A stretch of 64,000 nt of DNA from Saposhnikovia divaricata (lineage: Eukaryota; Streptophyta; Magnoliopsida; Apiales; Apiaceae). Position 1 is the first letter of the stretch, and the number at the start of each line of letters is the position of its first letter. Below the pieces are notes generated by a model that was not told where the DNA came from, did no database searches, and saw nothing but the letters and a program-made list of their open reading frames with translations. Below are positions 22,698 through 32,700 of the stretch, piece after piece. A program made the translations under genes and the position numbers. The DNA lies in NCBI GenBank assembly GCA_036435485.1, contig CM071598.1:182662148-182726147 (forward strand), written 5' to 3'.

Positions 22698-23091
22698 CTC
22701 CATCTGTCCACTAGTTTATTTTAAGATTGTATATTTTCATACATTATTTTATTTTTATTTTTTGAATAAAAAATTAATATTTAATTTTTTATTAAAATCA
22801 AAATTCTAAAAATAAATTATGTAACTATATTTTTTATATATGTTTGAACCAATTAAAAAAACTATAAATAAAGAAAAATGCTAGGTATCTTCCCAAATTG
22901 TTTCCCAAATGCTAATTTGACACTTATATAATTTGTAACTTTACGATAATAATATAGGATCTCGGGTATATTCATATGCGCCCACAAATTAGAATGAGCC
23001 ATGTATTATATCACGTCATTCAGGAATATTTTTGAGAAAATATTTGGGCAAGATAGCATTGCTCGTAAATAAATTAGAGGGATGTTCGGAG
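22698..23091. mobile_element. Stowaway-like MITE containing a second MITE
   Basis: Starts CTCCATCTGTCC after TA (22696-22697) and ends GGGATGTTCGGAG before TA (23092-23093), a degraded Tc1/mariner Stowaway TIR pair with TA duplications. It lies between the two small-protein genes. Confidence 0.5.
22874..23064. mobile_element. MITE nested in the Stowaway-like element
   Basis: Imperfect TIRs AATGCTAGGTATCTTCCCAAA and, inverted from the right, GCAATGCTATCTTGCCCAAA, about 190 bp apart. Class not assigned. Confidence 0.5.
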
Positions 23092-23559
23092 TAAAAGGAA
23101 GTGAACAAATTAACAAGGTAACCCAGGTAATTCATTAAATAGATTTTGAATGACATTAGCTAAATTTGTTTAACTTTTTTTTTTTTCTTTTGATAAACTG
23201 GGAATTTGCATTAAAAACCAGAAGAATCATACAATAGTATCTCCAACAACTCATGCGAAAGAGATATAAAATCAGTGAAGCTATTAATCGAACTTTTAAA
23301 AAAAACGCTAAATAAGAAATGATGTTAAAGTACAATCAGTTGGATTTATTTAGTTGCAAATTTTATCTGGTAAAAATGGACAGGACCTGTATTCTTAAAG
23401 TTCCACAGGACCTAAAAATTGTAAAAATTTTAATGTAAAAAAAATACAATATGTAGCATATACTTAAGTCAGCATACCATAAATTAAATTTGACGAAGAC
23501 CTCGCGATTTTCAGTCGGGTCTTAATTTCATCGTAAAGAAAAGTCCAAAATTAATCAAC

Positions 23560-23730
23560 GTTCTCTTGACTGATGTTTCTAGGAAATAAAGAATCGCTTA
23601 AAGTTCCACTGAATGAAACTTCCTGGATACGTTGGATGATTCTTCGTCAAGTAAATTGACTTTGTAATCGATTTGGTCATGCTTGTAATCATGCATGTTG
23701 AATACCTTTAGGTTGTGTATATATACTACT
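23560..23730 (+). promoter_or_regulatory. Promoter of small-protein gene 2, with TTGACT boxes
   Basis: TATATATA at 23718-23725, about 125 bp before the ATG. TTGACT at 23566 and 23656 occupy the same places, relative to shared flanking strings, as two of the boxes of gene 1. Confidence 0.6.
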
Positions 23731-23844
23731 GGCTAACTGCTATTTAGTGCTATACAAATAAACACAAACACAGGATCAATATTACAATATTAGTGCTTGC
23801 AAACTCAGAAAGTGTTCATCAATTTAAGTATTCGATCAGTTTTG

Positions 23845-24102
23845 ATGGCTTTGTTTTCTATCCTCTTTGGCTGTTTTACGGATTCAACATCGCGGCGTAT
23901 TAGTGTTGAAGGAGATGATAAAGTTGTTGCTATTACTTCTTGTACTCAAAATAGCACGGAGAGAAACTGTGAACCAATGGCATATGGCCTCAAAGATGTT
24001 AGAAGTGGAGACATTTCAAAAATGAGTAGGAACAACAAATCTGAAAGCCCCCCAGTAGTGGTCTCTTACTTCCCTATCGGATCAAGATATTCCTACTTAT
24101 GA
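23845..24102 (+). CDS. Small protein of unknown function, tandem copy 2
   Basis: An intronless 85-codon frame paralogous to the gene at 22283. It begins MALFSILFGCFTDSTSRR and ends VVVSYFPIGSRYSYL. Relative to copy 1 it has small insertions in the middle (TQNSTERNCEP), while SVEGDDK, SGDISKM, NNKSE and the C-terminal block are kept. The frame could be extended upstream only through non-ATG codons, so the ATG aligned with copy 1 is used. Copies differ mainly by substitutions and in-frame indels, which is the pattern of a protein-coding pair rather than two random ORFs. Function unknown. The upstream TTGACT boxes hint at WRKY-type control, which is inference. Confidence 0.72.
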   Translation: MALFSILFGCFTDSTSRRISVEGDDKVVAITSCTQNSTERNCEPMAYGLKDVRSGDISKMSRNNKSESPPVVVSYFPIGSRYSYL

Positions 24103-24120
24103 TCGTAGTGTTATTATAGA

Positions 24121-24792
24121 CTAGTATATTGCCCGCCACGCTTCGACTTCATTATTTTTAATATTTTATTATTTTTGAGTCATTGTGTTATATTCAATAT
24201 AAAATTGAAAATTAATTAAATATTATACGTCGTTTGACTTTACACTTAAAATTTTCGTTGTGTCTTTAAAAAACTTAGAGCAACCTCGATATGGTATATA
24301 TGTTCGACACGTATAATACTTCAACACATATATATGTTCAATTCCATATAGTAAAACCTCGATAAATTAATACTCGATAAATTAATAATCTCGATTAATT
24401 AATATTTTTTCAGTCCCAACGTAATAGAGTTAATGTAAATATTAACTCGATAAACTAATAAAATTTGTTGGTCCCGAGGCTATTAATTTATCGAGATTTT
24501 ACTGTATCAAAACCATGTTTTAATAGCGCATAACAGTACCAAAGTACCGAATTTGGTTATCACTAAATTCGGGTTTAATTCCTTGCAACTCCATAATTAT
24601 AAAAGATTTATTTTCTTTAATTTTCTTAACTTCGCCTCGGGTTCGATTCCTTACAACTATACAATTGTACAAATTTATTACTTTAATTTTTTTGGCTTGA
24701 TCAGGGTTCGATCCCTATAACTACATAATTAAATAGTGTTTATTTTATCTCAGTTTGAGCTCAATCAATACCAAGCACGGGTTACCGGCTAG
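24121..24792. mobile_element. Helitron-like element with two outward CTAG ends
   Basis: On the minus strand the left edge reads CGAAGCGTGGCGGGCAATATACTAG then T. On the plus strand the right edge reads CACGGGTTACCGGCTAG then T, the same 3' end as the Helitron at 50857. Either two partial Helitrons are joined or one family has similar sequence at both ends. No ORF. Confidence 0.4.
24359..24504. mobile_element. Short pogo/Lemi-like MITE
   Basis: Imperfect inverted ends AGTAAAACCTCGATAAATTAAT and, from the right, CAGTAAAATCTCGATAAATT, with TA on both sides. About 146 bp and largely self-complementary. TIRs starting CAGTAAAA with TA targets fit plant pogo-like Tc1/mariner MITEs. It sits inside the Helitron-like element. 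Confidence 0.6.
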
Positions 24793-25319
24793 TATATTTA
24801 TAAAATATAAATATATTTCAAAGTTGTTATATGAAAGTTGTAATGGGTCCGTTTGGAAAATCTTATTTTTCAGAAATAAGTTAATTATTCTCGAAAAAGG
24901 TTAGGAAATATGTATTTTTTTTCTGAAATAAGTAACTTATTTTTGCAAGATAACGAATGTATAACTCTTCAAACACATTTTTCTCTTCAAACACATTTTT
25001 CGATTAGTAGAGAAATTTGATATATACATATCAATTTTATAATGAACGAATTAAAAGATATATGATTTTAAAGATTTGAAAGATATTATATATTGCGTTT
25101 ATCGTAAAAACAGAATAAATTGAATATTAACATTTACAACTTTCAACTTATCAATTTATTTGTATAAATAAGTCCGTTCAACTTATTTTACCAAACAATC
25201 TGTTAATTTGTAAAATGAGCGTTTTGCTTACTTTAAACCCAAAACGGACATTCAGCCCATTTGCCAAACACGCGCTATATATGAACTATACAACTTATCC
25301 GCAATTATATAAAAGTCAT

Positions 25320-25556
25320 TTTACATGTTGGTGCAGTGGGTTGAACCCTTGTCTCCTTTGTAGGAGGTCAAGGGTTCGACCCCTGGGTGTGTGTGAGTTT
25401 AGTTTGTATTAGTTTCCTTTCTTTGTATTTGTATTTGTATTTGGCCGGGGGTCCTTCGAAAACAGCCTCCCTATTGTATAGGGGCATGGTCTGCGTACAT
25501 CTACCCTCCTCAGACACCACTTTGAGTGGTATTATAACTGAGTAAAGTTTCGTTTT
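25320..25556 (+). mobile_element. tRNA-derived SINE with an RTE-LINE-like 3' tail
   Basis: A 237-bp element with an A-box-like TGGTGCAGTGGGTTGAA and B box GGTTCGACCCC near the 5' end. Its 3' third (AACAGCCTCCCTATTG...GGGCATGGTCTGCGTACATC-TACCCTCC-CAGAC) matches, in sense orientation, the 3' UTR of the RTE LINEs at 2624, 33482 and 44381. Perfect 15-bp target duplications TTATATAAAAGTCAT at 25305-25319 and 25557-25571 define it. SINEs commonly borrow the 3' tail of the LINE that mobilises them, so this family probably depends on that RTE LINE. Confidence 0.92.
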
Positions 25557-25592
25557 TTATATAAAAGTCATGGCACTGATACCACTATTAGC

Positions 25593-26379
25593 TAGGGGTA
25601 GACATACTATCCGCTCAACCGCAAACCACTCGCAACCGCACCACATTTTGCGGATAATCGCGAAATGCGGGTTGATTGCGGATTGAATTTTTAAGAACCG
25701 CATATTTGCGGATTGGTTGCGGATTTGAATATTGAAAAATCGCAAAATCGCATCCGCAACCGCAACCGCAAACCGCAAACTGCACATATATATTTATAAT
25801 AATTTATATTTTTAAAAATATATTTTATATTATATAAATTAATAAATTATACACATAAGACATAGAAGTTTCTTTTCCGTGGGTGGATATACATTTTCTG
25901 GGAGTTGATATATGGATATACCCTGCCCATTTACCAAATATATTTACCCAACTCATTTACTCGAACTCAATTCAATATCTAACCTACAAATTGCATAGTT
26001 ATGTCTAATCAATTATGTTTATTCTGTTGCACTAGACATAACTACACCAGGAATTATTGATGATGATTTGTTATTGTACTGATGATATTGTACTGATGGG
26101 TTATATTTATGTGCTTGCAGTCTTGCACCAAAAAATTCTGTGATATTGTACTGATTCTTTTTTTTTACCGACTTGTAATTGTATTTTAATTTTTATTAAA
26201 TTAAGCGTAGGTGGTTAATCGCAAACCGAACCGCAACAACTGCGGTTAATCGCAACCGCATCATGTGGTTAACCGTAACCGCATTTGCGGTTGTGGTTGA
26301 AAATTTCCAAAACCGCCAAAATCAAAAAATCGCATCAACCGTCAAAAACCGAACCGCAACCGAACTGCGTACACCCCTA
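25593..26379. mobile_element. Non-autonomous hAT element with ACCGCA subterminal repeats
   Basis: TIRs TAGGGGTAGACA and TGTACACCCCTA (right end read on the plus strand as GTACACCCCTA). 8-bp duplications CTATTAGC (25585-25592) and CTGTTAGC (26380-26387) differ at one base. Both subterminal regions are dense in AACCGCA/TGCGGTT on both strands, a plausible transposase-binding array. The middle is AT-rich with no transposase. Confidence 0.82.
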
Positions 26380-26852
26380 CTGTTAGCAATAGAAAACTTA
26401 TTGTTTTTGTAATTTTTGGATTTTACATTTTGTTTGTAATTTGGTGTACCGAAGAAGAAGAAGATGCTGAGCAAAAGAAGAAAAAACTTTTTTATTCCAT
26501 TTCATAAAAATATCTTGTCAATCCTGGCCAGGCCTCGTATATAAAGGCAAGTGACATATATGACCCCACCATAATAGAAAGAATATACTCCATAATAAGT
26601 CCTAATTGTAACACAAAAGTATTAAAATTTGATAAAAATAAATTCTAAGTCATGAAAAGAAATCTATTAGTTTCCAACCATCTTAACGGATTTCTCATGC
26701 ATACAAAGCTTGGATTTCAATCAAATACCTGTTAGCAGCTAATAGTCTAGGTAATGTAACGGGTTAAACAAAAAGTTTAAAGCTTTGGGTTCGCTATAAC
26801 TTATACTGGGTCTTATTTCTTCCTGAATCCTGATTAAAGATGGATATATAGA

Positions 26853-27126
26853 GGCCGTTTGGATAACTCTTCTTTAAGTTAAAAACGACTTTCGGGAGAA
26901 AATGATGTGATTGGAAGACGTGCTTAAAGGAGGATTTTAAGTTAAAAAATTGCTTTAAACCATAAATTTCATTTAGGTACTTTTAACTTATGACTTATGG
27001 AGTTTTTTTTTTTCACAAGTCTTGTAAAGTTTAAATATTATGAATTTAATTTTTTTTAAGTCAAATATCACTTTAAGTCAAAATTATTAAACCCCCATTT
27101 AACTTTAAGTAAATTATCCAAACACA
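26853..27126. mobile_element. MITE with GTTTGGATAA TIRs
   Basis: Left GTTTGGATAACTCTTCTTTAA and right, inverted, GTTTGGATAATTTACTTAAA. The target duplication was not identified. Further copies of CTTTAAGTTAAAAAC follow to 27180. Confidence 0.5.
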
Positions 27127-27260
27127 TTCATTCAACTTAAAGTAAACAACTTTACTTTCTTCTTTAAGTTAAAAACTTCTCCATTAAATCAAAAATAACT
27201 TATTTTAAGTAATGTTAAACTCCCTCCTATAAGGAGATGTGTACAACAATCTATACAAGC

Positions 27261-27684
27261 CATGGACGGTGGGAGAGGGGGGCACGGGGTGGCGGCCGTC
27301 CCCCCCAAAACTCTGAAAATGTAAAAAAATTGTATATATATATTTCAAAAATCTGAATTTCGTCCCCCATTTTAATAAAAAAATTCATTTATTCCCCCCA
27401 TTTTTACAAAAAAATTCATTTAGTTCCACTATTTTTTTCAAAAATCTTCATTTAATTCCCCATTTTTTCTAAAAATCTACATTTAGTCCCCAATTTTTTA
27501 CAAAAACCTTTATTTACTCCCCTATTTCTTATGAAAATCTTCATTTAGTCTCCTATTTCATACAAAAATCTTAATTTAGTCCCCTATTTTTTACGAAAAT
27601 TTTCCGATATTTTCCGGTTATCAGAAAATTTTCCGATGACCGAAAAATTTGCTCCCCCAATATTTATTCCTGGTTCCGTCCTAG
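27261..27684. mobile_element. hAT-like element built around a 31-bp tandem repeat
   Basis: Ends CATGGACGG and CCGTCCTAG are inverted. Perfect 8-bp duplications ATACAAGC lie at 27253-27260 and 27685-27692. About eight copies of a 31-bp unit (ATCTTCATTTAGTCCCC plus a T-run ending in ACAAAA) fill 27345-27605. Confidence 0.75.
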
Positions 27685-27942
27685 ATACAAGCACAACCAC
27701 TAGTATAATACCAAAGTGACTAACGACATCCATTATTCAAGGATAGATGTGCTCGTTGTGATGGTATTTGGAATTTAGGTATGAATAAAATATTAAAATT
27801 CATTTGACATCCCTTTGCGACCACAAAAGTTCATGTGAGCTGGTGGGCCTTCTACTTTTCACAACCATCTACAAATAGTTGCTCGTGGCTCCCCCAGTCT
27901 TATGGAATATGGACTACGTAAAGCAAGTCCGGTAATTTTTTA

Positions 27943-28161
27943 CTGTTTCCGTATTATATTTCTTTTCTTATTTACTGAATTTCACGGATTTTAATATAGT
28001 GAAAAATGAATATTGTTTTTTATGATGTAATGGGTATTGAATATTGTTTTTAAAGAGTAGTGGATATTAAATATTAATTTTATGGCCAAAAATAGAAACA
28101 AGAAAAATAATTTAAATATCCCTAAAAAGAAAGTAGGAAAAGAAATAAGAGACGAAGGGAG
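27943..28161. mobile_element. Stowaway MITE at a filled site
   Basis: Begins CTGTTTCCGTATTATATTT and ends AAGAGACGAAGGGAG, flanked by TA at 27941-27942 and 28162-28163. The empty site is visible in the other copy of the duplication (TTTTTACTATTTT near 11051-11061), which has a single TA. Insertion size is 219 bp. Confidence 0.9.
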
Positions 28162-28902
28162 TACTATTTTTTCACAAAATAACGACATTACGATTTACGA
28201 GGACAGGGGTGCTTGCTCTCCCAACTTCCTCATGTATTAAATTTTTTGCATTTAGATTCTCTGTGTGTGATGAGAGTGAAAAATAAATAAATTAATTTTG
28301 ATAAAAATATTTAAATATAATATAAAAATTCAATTGAAATTTTTTCTTAAATTTAAGGTATTAAAGGAAGTTATTCTAACAGAAAATACGAAGAAATGTT
28401 TTTTTTTTTTGACTTTATAAATGTGATTGATTACTTGATTTTAGATAAATCAAAATTTGTTACAAAAATCATGACGGGAGATTTTAGTACCGTGTGGTAC
28501 ACACACGAACATCTAAAGTTTCCCATCCATACATGGTGCATAATAAATCAAAGGAGTCGGTTCCTGTGATGGTATATTCTTTGAGCATTCCGATTATTTC
28601 ATTTTGTGGTCAAGATAAAACAGCCCATTCAATTTTTTCCTTGAAATCATTTACAAGAAACTAAATACACATTTATAGACTCTTTGTTTATCTTTAAAAA
28701 TGGAGTACAAACTATAAACGATATAAAACATTAATATTTCAATTAAAAAATATCAACTAAATTCTCATTATATGATCATTGAAACACATTAGATAAATAG
28801 TTTATACAATCTTTAAAAATAAAATACAAACTCCAAATCTGTAGAATACTTGATTTTTATTATCCTTGAAATTTTCTAGCATCTCAAAATATTTTATACC
28901 GT

Positions 28903-28904
28903 TA

Positions 28905-28971
<67 letters not shown>
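28903..28971. repeat. (TAA)n microsatellite, copy B
   Basis: Equivalent to 11800-11875 but interrupted by TAAAAATAA near its start. Confidence 0.95.
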
Positions 28972-28973
<2 letters not shown>

Positions 28974-29243
28974 CACACGAGATTTCATTACACGAGCCAC
29001 CATATTAGAATAGAATTAGTGTAAAATTGGACCAAAAAGAATGACGAAAGTGCTGAGGAGAATCAAGAAAGAATAGAGAAAGTTAGAAGAAAGTAGCACC
29101 AGCCAAATAAAATAACAAATAATGCCATGTCAGCATTACAATATTCTAAAAAAAAAAAAAAGGTGTCCAGGTTCAATGAACCCTGAAAGGCCGCCTGCTT
29201 TTGCCTTAAACACCTTCCCCTCTCCCGTTGTTTACTCTTTTCC

Positions 29244-29250
29244 TATATAT
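29244..29250 (+). promoter_or_regulatory. TATA box of the APS reductase gene
   Basis: TATATAT 84-90 bp before the start codon, followed by a CA-rich 5' leader. Confidence 0.6.
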
Positions 29251-29333
29251 TTCTTCACTTGATATATACACACAAAATTCATTCAAGCTTGAGAATTATA
29301 CAAATCTATACACACACACACATATAGGATACA

Positions 29334-31913
29334 ATGGCTTTTGCTGCTGTGACTTCTTCTTCTACTTCGTTTTCTTCTTTTGAACAAACCAAAGGTGAAT
29401 TTTCTTTAATTTTATTTAATTTATCCATGCAATGCATATTTAATTTTAATGATGGTGGTTTTGTGAATTTTTGTAGTTTCGCAGCTAGGATTATATCAGC
29501 CGTTGGATCGGAGTCATTCTTTATCGACGGTTTTAAATGTATCTAGGAAACGTGTGGCTGTGAAGCCTCTTAATGCTGAGCCTAAGAGAAATGATTCTGT
29601 TGTTGTTGCAGCTTCAACTGCAGTTGCTCCTGGTATGTGTTAAGTTTTACTAACATTAAGTTCGGTTTCTAGTTCATGTTCGTAATTACAATAACATGTG
29701 TGTGTGCACGTGCACATGTTTTACTACAAATGAATTTACCAGTTTACAGACTGTAAAATTACAGAATCGTAATTAAATCTAGCATGTGAGTAGAGTTTAG
29801 ATTTGTACGATAAATTATACTCCCTGTTCCTCTCAATTCTTTCCAACACGAATTTTAAGACTCATAAGTATTAAGTTAGTTTTATAAACTGTTTTAATTT
29901 TTTTTATACTAAAATGTGTATCAATCCTCTGTCTCAAATGTAAAGAATTGAGAAGAACAGACGCAATAGTATATTATAGTTGGGGGTTAGTTTTATTTAC
30001 ATCAGTATTTGTATATTTAATATACTATTCAATTATCATGTGGAGACATTTTGGGGTTAAATTGAGGATTGAAGTTTTTGACACTTGACAGGGTAGCTAA
30101 ATATGATAGTACTACTATAAGTTTAAAAGTGTTGGTTGTGAATTATAATGACAATTTTGTCCTTGGTTTGTAGGTGAAATTGCAGATGTGGTGAAGAAAG
30201 TCGAAGTGGAGGTAGAGGACTATGAGAAACTAGCTAAGGATCTTGAAAATGCATCCCCACTTGAAATTATGGACAAGGCCCTTGAGAAATTCGGAAATGA
30301 CATTGCCATTGCATTCAGGTATTATTTGCTCTTTACTTCATTTTCATTTTCATGTGAATTTCGATACAGATTGTGCTTTTAACTTGGTATGAGAATTTAT
30401 TTTTCAAGTTTTACATGTTTAATTCGGTGAACTGTCTGTCAAAATTTATTCATTTTTCAAGTTATACATGTTTATTTTATTGTGTTCTTGGCTAAAAGGC
30501 TGTAGTAATAATTCCTGTGGACTAAAGATTCATGCCTACTTGAGTTAAATGTAAGAAGTCTTAGAATTCCTAATCTGCTAGTATTAGTTTTTGGCTTTTG
30601 CATTTAAATTATCTAGAACATGTTTCACTTATACCGTATCTGAGTAAATATTCTTAGTTAGCTATAAAATATGTGTTGCTTTTACTTGCATCAGTACAAT
30701 ATCAATTTTGTGACATTGTCTACTGAAAAGTTCAGAACATTAACTCAATTGTCTACTTAATTTGCAGTGGTGCTGAGGATGTTGCTTTGATTGAGTATGC
30801 TCATTTGACTGGTCGTCCATTCCGAGTGTTTAGCCTGGACACTGGAAGACTTAATCCAGAAACCTACAAATTATTTGATGCAGTTGAGAGGCAATATGGC
30901 ATTCACATTGAATACATGTTTCCAGATGCTGTTGAAGTTCAGGCCTTGGTGAGGACCAAGGGTTTGTTCTCGTTCTATGAAGATGGCCACCAAGAGTGCT
31001 GCCGTGTGAGGAAAGTGAGACCTCTGAGGAGAGCCCTTAAGGGCTTGCGAGCATGGGTTACTGGGCAAAGAAAAGATCAGTCACCAGGAACTCGATCTGA
31101 AATTCCAGTTGTACAAGTGGATCCAGTTTTTGAAGGACTCGAAGGAGGACCTGGTAGTTTGGTGAAATGGAACCCAGTGGCAAATGTGCAAGGTACTGAC
31201 ATATGGAAATTTCTCCGTACCATGAATGTGCCTGTAAACTCATTGCACGCACAGGGATATATATCTATTGGTTGTGAGCCGTGCACAAGGCCAGTTCTGC
31301 CAGGTCAACATGAAAGAGAAGGAAGGTGGTGGTGGGAGGATGCTAGTGCCAAGGAATGTGGGCTGCATAAAGGAAACATTAAGGAAGAAAATGTAAATGG
31401 CAATGGAAATGGAGCTGTTAAAGCCAACGGCGAAGCCACTGTCACTGACATTTTCAACAGCCAGCATGTGGTGGGCTTGAGCAGGCAAGGAATTGAAAAT
31501 TTGATAAAACTAGAAGATAGAAAAGAAACATGGCTTGTTGTTCTTTACGCACCTTGGTGCCAATTTTGCCAGGTAATACTTCATACAGCGAACTAATCAA
31601 CGATGTACATAGAGTATTCTCTGTAGGCATTTTGTCATTACTAATGGATTGTTCTAATAAACTCTTCTTATGTTATGAGCAGGCAATGGAAGGATCATTC
31701 ATTGAATTGGCTGAGAAGTTAGGTGGAACTGGAGTGAAAGTTGCAAAGTTCCAGGCAGATGGGGACCAAAAAGCATTTGCACAGAAAGAATTACAGCTAG
31801 GGAGTTTCCCTACAATACTTTTCTATCCTAAACATTCTTCTCGTGCTGTAAAGTACCCATCTGAAAAGAGGGATGTTGAGTCCTTGTTGGCATTCGTGAA
31901 CGCTCTCAGATGA
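29334..31913 (+). CDS. APR: 5'-adenylylsulfate (APS) reductase, plastidial
   Basis: Five exons with GT-AG introns: 29334-29394, 29477-29632, 30174-30318, 30768-31572 and 31683-31913. They sum to 1,398 nt, encoding 465 residues, the usual APR length. The enzyme reduces APS to sulfite with glutathione, the key step of plastid sulfate assimilation. The first 70 or so residues are Ser/Thr-rich and basic, like a plastid transit peptide. The reductase domain follows (EIMDKALEKFGNDIAIAFSGAEDVALIEYA, split at the exon 3/4 junction), with cysteine pairs ECCRVRKVRPL and IGCEPCTRPV for the [4Fe-4S] cluster and the catalytic ECGLH near the domain end. The C-terminal thioredoxin-fold domain has LYAPWCQFCQAMEGS, a CxxC glutaredoxin-like site reading CQFC where Arabidopsis has CPFC. 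Splice phases agree across all exons. No frame lesion seen. Confidence 0.96.
29820..29969. mobile_element. Stowaway-like MITE in APR intron 2
   Basis: Starts CTCCCTGTTCCTCTCAATTC and ends GAATTGAGAAGAACAGACGC-AATAG, with TA on both sides. About 150 bp. It does not disturb the splice sites. Confidence 0.65.
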
Positions 31914-32280
31914 TAAACGTTAAGCTACCCATGGCATCTGTGCGATATAATTTCAGTTTTCCGCTGATTCATATAAAAGTTGAATTAGCAGCTGTTTTGG
32001 GAGGCGTACACCCGTATGATGAATGTATCATTGCAGCAATCAACTGTAGACGGGATGACCCTGTATCTGTATATCTTCTCTAAAATGTCTTTCTATTTAT
32101 GGATTTGGGGCAATGATTGTTGCTTTTGTACTCAGTTTTGCTTTTTAGTTCTTCTAGTTCAGATATTTTGTTTCTATATGATGAAACTCAATGTTGCATT
32201 GCACCTAATAGTGGAGATTATTCTTCAACTTCTTTTCATCAAGATTTATATCAAATTATGTTATGATCTTTAAAGCTGAT
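31914..32280 (+). other. 3' UTR and downstream region of APR
   Basis: T-rich sequence after the stop with no further coding similarity. An exact polyadenylation site cannot be assigned. Confidence 0.5.
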
Positions 32281-32439
32281 AAAAGTTATTGTTTAGAACT
32301 GGATGACTTCTTTTTTTACTAAGCTAGTTGTATTGTTGATTGGATTTACGGGAATACAATTGTGGGCCTCATGCGCCTTGGTAAGCCAAGGAGCAAAGAT
32401 CCTCTAAAGTCTAGCAACAAAGCTAGAGGAATTCTTTAG

Positions 32440-32700
32440 TACCAAAGTTCTAAGCATTCAAATTAGGACCTTTTATCAAGTCGAATTAAACAAGCATTGT
32501 GTACTGGAAATCTCATAGAAGCTATTGCTGGTAGCAAGGCGGGGAGGACTAAACCAGTTGCAGTGAAGGAATTGGCACTTAAAGAAGCATTGAGCTCACT
32601 GAAGCGAAATGTGTGGACAATGATGATGATGGAATCTGACTGTTTTGTGGTTGTCCAACAGTCCAGGCTCTTAGATGTATTGACACTATTGGGAGTATAG
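32440..32700 (+). pseudogene. RNase H-like (RVT_3) gene relic
   Basis: A 67-codon frame (32497-32700) reading KPVAVKELALKEALSSLKRN and then ESDCFVVVQQ. This resembles the centre of plant RNase H-fold proteins of the RVT_3 type, in which an Ala/Glu-rich helix is followed by a VESDCxxVV strand with a catalytic aspartate. The N-terminal and C-terminal parts of the domain are missing and no introns or neighbours restore them. It is probably a fragment of a LINE-derived or domesticated RNase H gene. Confidence 0.5.

Larger units (their letters stand above)
27725..29015. repeat. Duplicated segment, copy B, upstream of APS reductase
   Basis: Collinear with 10852-11922. It contains a 219-bp MITE missing from copy A, a shorter and interrupted TAA array (28903-28971), and a few small indels. 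It ends 320 bp before the APS reductase start codon, so it may supply upstream regulatory sequence. Confidence 0.85.

Noticed and set aside
25325..25390. Possible tRNA gene (A and B boxes)
   Set aside because: Same reasoning; this is the head of a SINE bounded by a 15-bp target duplication.
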